DNA from: Alphaproteobacteria bacterium
GTDB taxonomy: Bacteria; Pseudomonadota; Alphaproteobacteria; SP197
Length of the DNA stretch: 6,386 nucleotides
NCBI GenBank assembly: GCA_022822575.1
Contig: JAJEBJ010000317.1
Location: forward strand, 1 to 6,386
Direction: 5' to 3'
How positions within the stretch are numbered: position 1 is the stretch's first letter; each line of letters opens with the position of its first letter. The translations under genes were made by a program, and so were the position numbers. Shown here piece by piece: positions 1-5,797 of this stretch. The notes beneath the pieces were generated by a model. The model had not been told where the DNA came from, ran no database searches, and saw only the letters and a program-made list of their open reading frames with translations.

Positions 1-19
1 CTGCCTGTCGCAAGCGTTT

Positions 20-39
20 CGGAACAATGCTCTGTTCCG
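20..39. repeat. Perfect 7-bp inverted repeat, possible hairpin
   Basis: CGGAACA (20-26) is followed, after a 6-base spacer, by its exact reverse complement TGTTCCG (33-39). In RNA this would form a 7-bp stem with a 6-base loop. The bases after it (GTCTTAAG) hold no run of T, so it is not a classical intrinsic terminator. It could end a gene left of the window, be a dimeric-protein operator, or be part of the leader of the LysR gene. The repeat is seen directly; its role is inferred. Confidence 0.45.
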
Positions 40-47
40 GTCTTAAG

Positions 48-64
48 CCTGGGCTTTCCCCAGG
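48..64. repeat. Second hairpin, 6-bp stem with 5-base loop
   Basis: CCTGGG (48-53) and CCCAGG (59-64) pair perfectly around the loop CTTTC. It lies 8 bases after the 20-39 hairpin and 48 bases before the LysR start. No T-tract follows, so termination by the usual intrinsic mechanism is not supported. Its function is unknown. Confidence 0.4.
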
Positions 65-79
65 ACACCTGACCAGCGA

Positions 80-89
80 CGATTAATCG
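80..89. promoter_or_regulatory. 10-bp palindrome, candidate operator
   Basis: CGATTAATCG is a perfect palindrome with an AT-rich centre in otherwise GC-rich DNA, 23 bases before the preferred start of the LysR gene. LysR-type regulators often bind imperfect dyads near their own promoter, so autoregulation is a reasonable guess. It is short enough that chance cannot be excluded. Confidence 0.25.
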
Positions 90-99
90 CCCCAGACAT

Positions 100-105
100 G
101 AGGGA
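100..105 (+). promoter_or_regulatory. Ribosome binding site that sets the LysR start
   Basis: GAGGGA lies 7 bases before the ATG at 113. The in-frame ATG at 98 has no purine-rich site at a usable distance, and this Shine-Dalgarno would fall inside its coding sequence. The start at 113 is therefore preferred. Confidence 0.6.
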
Positions 106-112
106 ATCGCAT

Positions 113-1024
113 ATGTCATCGCGCCGCCTCCCGCCGCTCAATGCCCTGAGAGCCTTCGAGGCCGCCGGCCGCCACCTCTCCTTTACCCGCGCGGCAGCGG
201 AACTCAGCGTGACCCAGGCCGCCATCAGTCATCAGGTGAGGAAGCTCGAGGAGCGTCTGGGCACGCGTCTTTTCGAGCGCCATGGACGTGGCCTGCATCT
301 CACGGACACGGGTGCCATGTACCTTCCGTTCCTGCGCCAGGCGTTCGACATCATTGCCGACGGCACGAACGTCATCATCAGGCAGGACACCCAGGGCCCG
401 CTGTCGGTCACCATGCTCGCGACCTTCGCCATCAGATGGTTCATTCCCCGGCTGCGGGAGTTTCACCGGATGCACCCGGATGTCGAGGTGCGCATCGCGA
501 CCACGGATCGCATGGTCGACTTCTTCCGCGAGGACATCGACTGCGGCATTCGCTACGGCACCGGGGCGTGGCCGGGGCTCGACGCGGTCAAGCTGTTCGA
601 GGACCGCTATGTCGCGGTGTGCAGTCCCGATCTCCTCACCCGCGAGCGGCCCCTGTCGGCGCCAGCCGATCTCCGTCATCACACGCTGTTGCATGAACAG
701 GATGACGAGGACTGGCACTACTGGCTTGCCGCACTTCATGTCGAGGGTGTCGACAGCACGGGAGGACTGACATTCGAGAGCAGTGAACTTGCCCTTGAGG
801 CAGCCGTTGCAGGACTCGGTGTGGCCCTGGGCAGCCGGATTGTCGTGCAGGCCGATCTCGATTACGGACGTCTCGTCATGCCGTTTGGCGATCTCACCGA
901 CGAGGACCTCTCCTACTGGCTCGTCTATCCCAGGGGCAGTGCCCGAAAACCGAACCTCAGCGCCTTTCGCGACTGGCTGGTCGAGGCAGCAAGGCAGGCC
1001 GACGATGCCATCCATCGGTTGTGA
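113..1024 (+). CDS. GcvA-type LysR-family transcriptional regulator
   Basis: This is a 303-residue DNA-binding regulator, full length for the LysR family. Residues 1-60 form the winged helix-turn-helix; the opening LPPLNALRAFEAAGRHLSF and the recognition-helix stretch TQAAISHQVRKLEERLG (34-50) are typical of the GcvA/AmpR branch. From about residue 92 it has the periplasmic-binding-protein-like effector domain, with the motif WFIPRLREFH and the GcvA-like run GTGAWPGL. The best match I can recall from end to end is E. coli GcvA, the glycine-cleavage regulator, but alphaproteobacteria carry many paralogues of this branch, so target and ligand are unknown. The start at 113 is chosen for its GAGGGA site; the ATG at 98 would add five residues. 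No divergent target gene is visible because the window begins only 112 bases upstream. The genes after it, a small membrane protein and argC, are on the same strand but have their own ribosome binding sites. Confidence 0.92.
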   Translation: MSSRRLPPLNALRAFEAAGRHLSFTRAAAELSVTQAAISHQVRKLEERLGTRLFERHGRGLHLTDTGAMYLPFLRQAFDIIADGTNVIIRQDTQGPLSVTMLATFAIRWFIPRLREFHRMHPDVEVRIATTDRMVDFFREDIDCGIRYGTGAWPGLDAVKLFEDRYVAVCSPDLLTRERPLSAPADLRHHTLLHEQDDEDWHYWLAALHVEGVDSTGGLTFESSELALEAAVAGLGVALGSRIVVQADLDYGRLVMPFGDLTDEDLSYWLVYPRGSARKPNLSAFRDWLVEAARQADDAIHRL

Positions 1025-1091
1025 TCGGTGCGGGCACGAGTATCATGGGCGCGTTTCGTGAGGACTTCGGTCGATGATGGGGAGCCGTGTC

Positions 1092-1253
1092 ATGCGTATG
1101 CTGATTGATCTGGTTCGCGAAGAAGACGGCCTCGTCAGAACCGAACGCGCCCTGCTGGCGGGAACATTCGTCATGGGCCTCCTCATCGTGCTGCTGCTGC
1201 TTGGTGTCGACATTGCCGGCTGGTTCGGCGTCGAGCCTCCCGCCCCCGAATAG
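1092..1253 (+). CDS. Small single-pass membrane protein, Flp-prepilin-like
   Basis: This 53-residue protein reads MRMLIDLVREEDG, then LVRTERALLAG, then a hydrophobic run (about residues 24-42, with LLIVLLLLGV), and ends in a Pro-rich acidic tail, EPPAPE. What is seen: a short charged leader, Gly at position 13, Glu at the fifth place after it, and one membrane segment. In type IVb (Flp/Tad) prepilins the prepilin peptidase cuts after a Gly that precedes a segment with Glu at +5, so the layout fits. The usual Tyr at +6 is Arg here, and Arg also sits at +3, both atypical. A GGGGAG site lies 7 bases before the ATG at 1092; the in-frame ATG at 1074, with AGGA 9 bases upstream, would add six residues. 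No tad/cpa genes are nearby. It lies between the LysR gene and argC, 45 bases before argC, and might be transcribed with it. The alternative is an unrelated small inner-membrane protein. Function is unproven. Confidence 0.6.
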   Translation: MRMLIDLVREEDGLVRTERALLAGTFVMGLLIVLLLLGVDIAGWFGVEPPAPE

Positions 1254-1261
1254 GGTCTCCG

Positions 1262-1287
1262 TCCCGGTGGGTGCAATTCTCCCGGGA
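1262..1287 (+). promoter_or_regulatory. Possible hairpin masking the argC ribosome binding site
   Basis: TCCCGG (1262-1267) can pair with CCGGGA (1282-1287) around a 14-base loop. The 3' arm contains most of the argC Shine-Dalgarno, GGGAGGA (1284-1290), which stands 8 bases before the ATG at 1299. The same spot also holds the palindrome CTCCCGGGAG (1279-1288). If the stem forms, it would lower argC translation until opened. The pairing is seen in the sequence; the regulatory effect is inferred. Confidence 0.3.
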
Positions 1288-1298
1288 GGACGTCAACG

Positions 1299-2348
1299 AT
1301 GACAGCGAACGGCAAGCTCAAGGTCGTGGTGCTTGGTGCGAGCGGCTATACCGGCGCGGAACTCCTGCGCCTGATCGCCGCACACGGTGGCATCGAGGTG
1401 GTGGCCGTGACCGCAGCAAGGCGGGCCGGTTCGCCGTTGGGTGACGTCCATCCCCATCTTGGCGGCCTCATGCTGCCGGATCTCGTGACGGTGGACGAAG
1501 TCGACTGGTCCAGGGTCGATGCCGTCTTCAGCTGTCTTCCCCATGGCACGGCGCAGGCTGCAATCGCCGGTCTTCCCGGACATCTGAAGATCGTTGACCT
1601 CTCTGCCGACTACCGGTTCTGCGATCCCGGTGTCTATGCCGAGTGGTACGGCAGGGAACACGTGGCTCCCGTGCTGCAGCGTGATGCCGTTTACGGACTG
1701 ACCGAGATCAGGCGAGACGAGGTCGCCGCGGCGCGGCTTGTCGCCAACCCGGGCTGCTACACCACAACGTCGGAGCTGCCACTCGTTCCCTGCCTCGAGG
1801 AGGGGCTGATCGATCCTTCGACGATCGTGATCGACGCCAAGTCCGGCGTCAGCGGCGCGGGCAGGGAAGCGCGGCAGTCCAGTCTTCATACCGAGGTATC
1901 GGAAGGTCTCCGGGCCTATGGGATTGCCCGCCATCGGCATGCCCCCGAGATTGATCAGGAACTGTCGCGGGCTGCCGGTGAACCGGTGACCTGCACGTTC
2001 ACGCCGCACCTCGTTCCCATGAACCGGGGCATCCTGGCGACGATCTACGTGTCGCTGAAGCATGGCGTGGCGCCTGAAGACCTGCGAGCCGCCCTGGCGC
2101 GGCGCTACCGGGACGAACCGTTCGTCCGGCTGACCCGGGAGGGAGAGGCTCCGTCGACACATGACGTGAGGGGTTCGAATCTGTGTCTCATCGGGATCTT
2201 TGCCGATCGCGTTCCCGGACGGGCCATCCTCGTCTCGGCCCTCGACAACCTGGTCAAGGGGGCATCGGGACAGGCACTCCAGAACATGAACGTCATGACG
2301 GGCCAGGACGAGACCCGGGGCCTCCCGCAGATCGCCGTCTTCCCCTGA
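1299..2348 (+). CDS. argC: N-acetyl-gamma-glutamyl-phosphate reductase (ArgC)
   Basis: ArgC carries out the third step of arginine (ornithine) synthesis in the cytoplasm: NADPH-dependent reduction of N-acetylglutamyl-5-phosphate to N-acetylglutamate 5-semialdehyde. The 349-residue length matches the longer, type 1 form of the enzyme. The N-terminal nucleotide-binding fold starts with VVLGASGYTGAELLRL (residues 10-25). The catalytic cysteine is Cys153 in VANPGCYTT, and the active-site histidine region is HRHAPE (212-217). Other family landmarks are DLSADYRF (100-107), SGVSGAGR (182-189) and PHLVPMNRGI (236-245). The C-terminal NLVKGASGQALQNMN is also typical. The start is well supported by GGGAGGA 8 bases upstream. 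No other arg gene is in the window; the gene before it is the small membrane protein, and phaC converges on it 45 bases downstream. Nothing is truncated or missing. Confidence 0.97.
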   Translation: MTANGKLKVVVLGASGYTGAELLRLIAAHGGIEVVAVTAARRAGSPLGDVHPHLGGLMLPDLVTVDEVDWSRVDAVFSCLPHGTAQAAIAGLPGHLKIVDLSADYRFCDPGVYAEWYGREHVAPVLQRDAVYGLTEIRRDEVAAARLVANPGCYTTTSELPLVPCLEEGLIDPSTIVIDAKSGVSGAGREARQSSLHTEVSEGLRAYGIARHRHAPEIDQELSRAAGEPVTCTFTPHLVPMNRGILATIYVSLKHGVAPEDLRAALARRYRDEPFVRLTREGEAPSTHDVRGSNLCLIGIFADRVPGRAILVSALDNLVKGASGQALQNMNVMTGQDETRGLPQIAVFP

Positions 2349-2393
2349 TCCCCGGTTGTCGACGAGGCCCGGTCACTGTCCGGCAGCTGCGGC

Positions 2394-4157
2394 TCAGGAC
2401 GGGTGGCGGAGGTCCACCTTGACGTAGGTGCCAGGGGCATCGGCGAGGGCGGGGAGTTTGCCGGCGCCGGGCTGGCGAGCCTCGACCATGCTGCCGCCTC
2501 TCCTGGCAAGCCACGTCTGCCAATGGGGCCACCAGGAACCCTCGTGGTTCTGTGCACTGTCGAGCCAGGCCTGTGGGTCGGCGGGGGTCGTGCCACTGGT
2601 CCAGTATCCGTACTTGTTCTTCGCCGGTGGATTGACGACGCCCGCGACATGTCCGGATTTCGCCAGAGTGAAGACCGTCTTGCCCTTGAAGTGGCCGGTG
2701 GCGCGATAGGTCGATTTCCAGGGTGCAATGTGATCGTCCTGCGTCGACAGCAGATAGGCCGGTGTCTCGATGGCCGAAAGGTCGATCGGTGTGCCGCCGA
2801 GTTCCAGTGCGCCAGGCTGGACGAGCAGGTTCTCAAGATACATGCGCCGCAGGTAGTAGCTGTGCATGGAGGCCGGAAGCCGGGTTGAGTCGCTGTTCCA
2901 GTAGAGAATGTCGAAGGGGAAGGGGTCCTTTCCGAGCAGATAGTTGTTGATGACGAAGGACCAGATGAGATCGTTGGCGCGCAGGGTGGAGAACACGGCA
3001 GCCATTTCCGAACCGTCAAGGAAGCCGCGTTCGTTCATGGCGCTCTCGAGACCGCTGATCTGTTCATCGTCAATGAAGATCTCGACGTTGCCGACATCCT
3101 CGAAATCGACCAGCGTCGTCAGAAAGGTTGCAGAGGCCGCGCGCCGGTCACCCGTCGCCGTCAGGTGGGCCAGCGTGCAGGCGAGCAGGGTGCCGCCGAT
3201 GCAGTATCCAAGGGTGTTGACCCTGTCTTCCCCGGTGGCCTCGCCGATGGCGTCGAGTGCTGCCACGGGTCCTTCGAGCATGTAGTCCTCGAAGGTCTTG
3301 CCGGCGAGGGAGGCATCGGGATTGATCCAGGAGACGATGAAGACCGTGTGCCCCTGATCGACCACCCAGCGCACGAACGAGTTTTGCGGGCTCAAGTCCA
3401 GGATGTAATACTTGTTGATCCATGGAGGGATGATCAGCAGGGGCCGCCGGCGGACCTTTTCGGTCGTCGGAGCATACTGGATGAGTTCCATGAGATCATT
3501 CCGGAAGACGACCTTGCCCGGCGTTACGGCGATGTTGCCGCCCACCTCGAAGGCGTCCTCGTCGACGGTGCGGATGGAGAGGCGGCCCTTGCCCCTCTCG
3601 AGATCCTCGAGAAGATTGGCGAGGCCCCTGACGAGGTTTTCGCCCTTGCTTTCGGCCGTGGCCCTCAACACTTCCGGATTGGTCGCGGCAAAGTTTGTCG
3701 GTGACACGCCATCGATGAAGAGCCGGGTATAGAAGTCGAGTTTCCGTCGTTCCCGCGAGTCGAGCCCGTCGACCGTGCCCATAAGGGATTGCAGCCAGTT
3801 GGAACACAGCAGGTAGGATTGCTTGATGTGATCGAACACGGCGTCGCTGGACCACGTGTCATCGCGGAATCGCTTGTCGCCGGCCTCCGGCTCGATGACC
3901 GGCTGGACGTCCTCTCCCATCATTCTCCGGGTGGTGGTCTGCCACAGGTTCATGTAGTCGCGCCACAGGCTGGCCTGGGCCTCGACCAGCTTCTCCGGAT
4001 CCTTCATCAGGCGTGTGAAGGCGTCCATGAACACCTCGTTCATGCGCCTCATGTCCTCGATCGAGCTGTCCTGGCGGGACAGGAACTCCTGAACCAGCCG
4101 GCTGCTGCGTTCGGCGACAGCCTGCCAATCCCGGGCGCTGAAGTCAGTCTCGGTCAT
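2394..4157 (-). CDS. phaC: Class I poly(3-hydroxyalkanoate) synthase (PhaC)
   Basis: PhaC polymerises (R)-3-hydroxyacyl-CoA, typically 3-hydroxybutyryl-CoA, into storage polyester at the surface of cytoplasmic granules. The protein has 587 residues, close to the 589 of Ralstonia eutropha PhaC. An N-terminal PhaC_N domain (to about residue 260) is followed by an alpha/beta-hydrolase core. The lipase-like box is GYCIGG with nucleophile Cys319, the same number as in R. eutropha. The catalytic Asp475 lies in STQDDHIAPW and His503 in SGHVAGVVNPPAKNK, so the triad is complete. The signature NKYYILDLSPQNSFVRWVVDQGHTVFIVSW (249-277 region) is strongly conserved. Length and a single complete chain argue for class I rather than the shorter class III PhaC that needs PhaE. 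The start has only a weak site (CGGAA about 10 bases upstream). No phaA, phaB, phaR, phaZ or phasin gene is beside it. It is divergent from the lipoprotein-hom operon and convergent with argC. Confidence 0.97.
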   Translation of the reverse strand: MTETDFSARDWQAVAERSSRLVQEFLSRQDSSIEDMRRMNEVFMDAFTRLMKDPEKLVEAQASLWRDYMNLWQTTTRRMMGEDVQPVIEPEAGDKRFRDDTWSSDAVFDHIKQSYLLCSNWLQSLMGTVDGLDSRERRKLDFYTRLFIDGVSPTNFAATNPEVLRATAESKGENLVRGLANLLEDLERGKGRLSIRTVDEDAFEVGGNIAVTPGKVVFRNDLMELIQYAPTTEKVRRRPLLIIPPWINKYYILDLSPQNSFVRWVVDQGHTVFIVSWINPDASLAGKTFEDYMLEGPVAALDAIGEATGEDRVNTLGYCIGGTLLACTLAHLTATGDRRAASATFLTTLVDFEDVGNVEIFIDDEQISGLESAMNERGFLDGSEMAAVFSTLRANDLIWSFVINNYLLGKDPFPFDILYWNSDSTRLPASMHSYYLRRMYLENLLVQPGALELGGTPIDLSAIETPAYLLSTQDDHIAPWKSTYRATGHFKGKTVFTLAKSGHVAGVVNPPAKNKYGYWTSGTTPADPQAWLDSAQNHEGSWWPHWQTWLARRGGSMVEARQPGAGKLPALADAPGTYVKVDLRHPS

Positions 4158-4192
4158 CGTCTGCAGTTCCGTTTTCGGGGGTTCCAGGCCGG

Positions 4193-4221
4193 TTGAGCGA
4201 CTGCCCCGGACGCGATAGGTT
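4193..4221 (+). promoter_or_regulatory. Candidate promoter for lipoprotein-hom-glpX
   Basis: TTGAGC (4193-4198), a 17-base spacer and TAGGTT (4216-4221) give 4 of 6 and 3 of 6 consensus matches. The predicted leader is about 35 bases. Its -10 overlaps the candidate phaC -10 on the other strand by two bases (4216-4217). The assignment is tentative. Confidence 0.3.
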
Positions 4222-4240
4222 ACCCACGCGCGATCGGCAA
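4212..4240 (-). promoter_or_regulatory. Candidate phaC promoter
   Basis: On the minus strand, TTGCCG (plus-strand 4235-4240) is followed, after 17 bases, by TATCGC (plus-strand 4212-4217). These match the -35 and -10 consensus at 4 of 6 and 3 of 6 positions with ideal spacing. Transcription would start near 4205, giving a leader of about 48 bases before the phaC ATG. This is a by-eye match of modest quality, and alphaproteobacterial promoters are variable. Confidence 0.3.
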
Positions 4241-4252
4241 CCGTGCGAGATC

Positions 4253-4256
4253 AGGA
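4253..4256 (+). promoter_or_regulatory. Ribosome binding site of the lipoprotein gene
   Basis: AGGA lies 6 bases before the ATG at 4263. This good site supports the small lipoprotein frame as a real gene rather than a chance opening. Confidence 0.6.
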
Positions 4257-4262
4257 TATACA

Positions 4263-4508
4263 ATGGCTCATCAGGCCACCTCAAGCGTGATATTGCCGGG
4301 ACGTGTTGTCCTGGCGCTTGCCGTCGCACTGTCGGTGCTGTCCGGTTGCACTGACGATTCCTGGCCTCGACTGGCCTCCGTTCCGGGGACTCCTCCCGAT
4401 ACCGCGACCCAGGAGGAGTTCGACGGCACCGTTGACGCGCTTCTCGAGGTCAGGGAAGAGGTTGAGGAAGAACTGGAATCGTGGCCCTACCCGGAATCCG
4501 GGAATTGA
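4263..4508 (+). CDS. Small predicted lipoprotein
   Basis: This 81-residue protein has a lipoprotein signal peptide: a short N-region with Arg14, a hydrophobic core (VVLALAVALSVL) and the lipobox LSGC, with the lipidated residue at Cys29. The mature part is only 53 residues. It begins TDDSWPRLASVPGTPPD, recalling small alphaproteobacterial lipoproteins with a W/Y-P-x-L-x-x-VP-x-x-P motif, and continues into a charged segment (EEFDGTVDALLEVREEVEEELES) likely to be an amphipathic helix. The residues after Cys29 are Thr-Asp-Asp, not an Asp at +2, so outer-membrane sorting by Lol is possible. No function is recognised. A good AGGA site precedes it. Its TGA stop overlaps the ATG of hom (TGATG at 4506-4510), so it should be transcribed, and probably translated, together with hom. 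phaC diverges from it 105 bases upstream. Confidence 0.8.
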   Translation: MAHQATSSVILPGRVVLALAVALSVLSGCTDDSWPRLASVPGTPPDTATQEEFDGTVDALLEVREEVEEELESWPYPESGN

Positions 4509-5797
4509 TGGCCACTCTCGGAATTGGAATTGCCGGACTGGGGACGGTTGGCTCTGGAGTGATCGGACTTCTCCGGCGCAACGCGGATCTCATCGAGGCC
4601 GGATGCGGTCGCAGGATCCGGATCTCCGGGGTGTCGGCGAGGGACCGCCATCGCGACCGGGGAATCGACCTTGGCGATTGCCGCTGGTTCGATGACGCAC
4701 GGGATCTCGCGGATGATCCCGGGATCGATGTGGTCGTCGAACTCATCGGTGGCGAGGACGGCGTCGCTCTCGATCTTGCAAGACGCACGATTGCGGCCGG
4801 CAAGCACCTTGTCACGGCCAACAAGGCGCTCCTCGCCATTCACGGAACGGAACTCGCAACGGCCGCTGACAACGCCGGCATCCACGTTGGCTACGAGGCG
4901 GCGGTTGCTGGCGGCATCCCGGCGATCAAGACACTTCGCGAGGGACTGGCGGCGAACCGGGTGAGGCGAGTCCACGGTATTCTCAACGGCACGTCGAACT
5001 ACATTCTCACCGCCATGCGTGAGCACGGCTCGGCGTTCGATGATGTTCTCGGCGAGGCGCAGCGTCTCGGTTATGCCGAGCTTGATCCCACCCTCGACAT
5101 CGGTGGCGGTGACGCGGCACACAAACTGGCGATCCTTGCTGCCCTTGCCTTCCGTCGTCCGGTGGACTTTGAGGGAGTTCACGTCGAAGGAATACGCGAC
5201 GTGACACCGATGGATATCGCCTTCGCCCGCGAGTTCGGCTATCGCATCAAGCTGCTTGCCATCGCCCAGGCCAGCACCGGGGGCATTGAACAGCGGGTGC
5301 ATCCCACGATGGTGCCCGAAGATGGTGCGATCGCCCACATCGATGGCGTCTTCAATGCCGTCGTCATCGAAGGTGACGCGGCCCCGGTCACAACGCTCAT
5401 CGGGGAGGGAGCGGGCGCAGGCCCGACGGCGACGGCCGTGGTCGCCGATCTTGCCGACATTGCCCGTGGTGTCCGTCACCCCATGTTTGCCGTCCCTGGC
5501 CCTGAACTTGTCCATCATCCGGCGGTGGCAATCGACCGGCGACAGGGCGAGTACTACGTGCGTCTGATGGTGATCGACCAACCCGGCGTCATGGCGGATA
5601 TCTCCGCGATTCTGCGTGATGAACAGATCTCCCTGGGCAGCCTTCTGCAGAGAGGTCGGGATCCCGGCGAGACCGTACCTGTGGTGATGACAACCCATGA
5701 GGCGGAGGAGGCATCGATGCGTCGGGCCTGCGAGCGTATTGCCGCTCTCGACACTGTGACCGAGGTGCCGGTCACCATCCGAATCGAACGGGTATGA
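4508..5797 (+). CDS. hom: Homoserine dehydrogenase (Hom), ACT-domain form
   Basis: Hom reduces L-aspartate 4-semialdehyde to L-homoserine with NAD(P)H, the branch step towards threonine, methionine and isoleucine. The 429-residue protein has a Rossmann domain opening GIGIAGLGTVGSGV (residues 5-18) and TANKALLA with Lys106. The catalytic domain carries HGILNGTSNYIL (156-167) and GYAELDPTLDIGGGDAAHKLAIL. In that stretch Glu191, Asp202 and Lys206 correspond to yeast Hom6 Glu208, Asp219 and Lys223. A C-terminal ACT domain (about 348-425, starting YYVRLMVIDQPGVMADISAIL) probably gives feedback control, as by threonine in relatives. It is monofunctional; there is no aspartokinase part. The ATG at 4508 is chosen because it forms TGATG with the preceding stop, has GGGA 4 bases upstream, and starts where the family usually starts. 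A GTG at 4481 in the same frame would add nine residues and overlap the lipoprotein by 28 bases. Confidence 0.96.
   Translation: MATLGIGIAGLGTVGSGVIGLLRRNADLIEAGCGRRIRISGVSARDRHRDRGIDLGDCRWFDDARDLADDPGIDVVVELIGGEDGVALDLARRTIAAGKHLVTANKALLAIHGTELATAADNAGIHVGYEAAVAGGIPAIKTLREGLAANRVRRVHGILNGTSNYILTAMREHGSAFDDVLGEAQRLGYAELDPTLDIGGGDAAHKLAILAALAFRRPVDFEGVHVEGIRDVTPMDIAFAREFGYRIKLLAIAQASTGGIEQRVHPTMVPEDGAIAHIDGVFNAVVIEGDAAPVTTLIGEGAGAGPTATAVVADLADIARGVRHPMFAVPGPELVHHPAVAIDRRQGEYYVRLMVIDQPGVMADISAILRDEQISLGSLLQRGRDPGETVPVVMTTHEAEEASMRRACERIAALDTVTEVPVTIRIERV

Noticed and set aside
98..112. Upstream ATG of the LysR gene
   Set aside because: It lacks a Shine-Dalgarno, and the GAGGGA serving the ATG at 113 lies within this extension.
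116..1015. 299-residue minus-strand opening opposite the LysR gene
   Set aside because: It is a mirror of a recognised regulator, with low-complexity Arg/Gly/Pro-rich translation and no ribosome binding site or domain evidence.
1035..1060. Weak inverted repeat CACGA/TCGTG after the LysR gene
   Set aside because: The stem is only 5 bp with a 16-base loop and no T-tract, which is within chance expectation.
1105..1302. 65-residue plus-strand opening overlapping the small membrane protein and the argC start
   Set aside because: It overlaps the better-supported 1092-1253 frame, lacks a convincing ribosome binding site, and runs into argC in another frame.
1293..2162. 289-residue minus-strand opening opposite argC
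   Set aside because: It is antisense to an intact argC with its catalytic Cys in frame, and its translation looks like a composition artefact.
2349..2393. Possible bidirectional terminator between argC and phaC
   Set aside because: The 45 bases contain GCAGCTGC and GTCC/GGAC symmetries but no sustained GC stem followed by a T-run on either strand, so intrinsic termination is not supported.
4481..4507. GTG start for hom nine codons upstream
   Set aside because: It would overlap the lipoprotein by 28 bases and add residues before the usual start of the Rossmann fold. The ATG at 4508 has stop-start coupling and a GGGA site.
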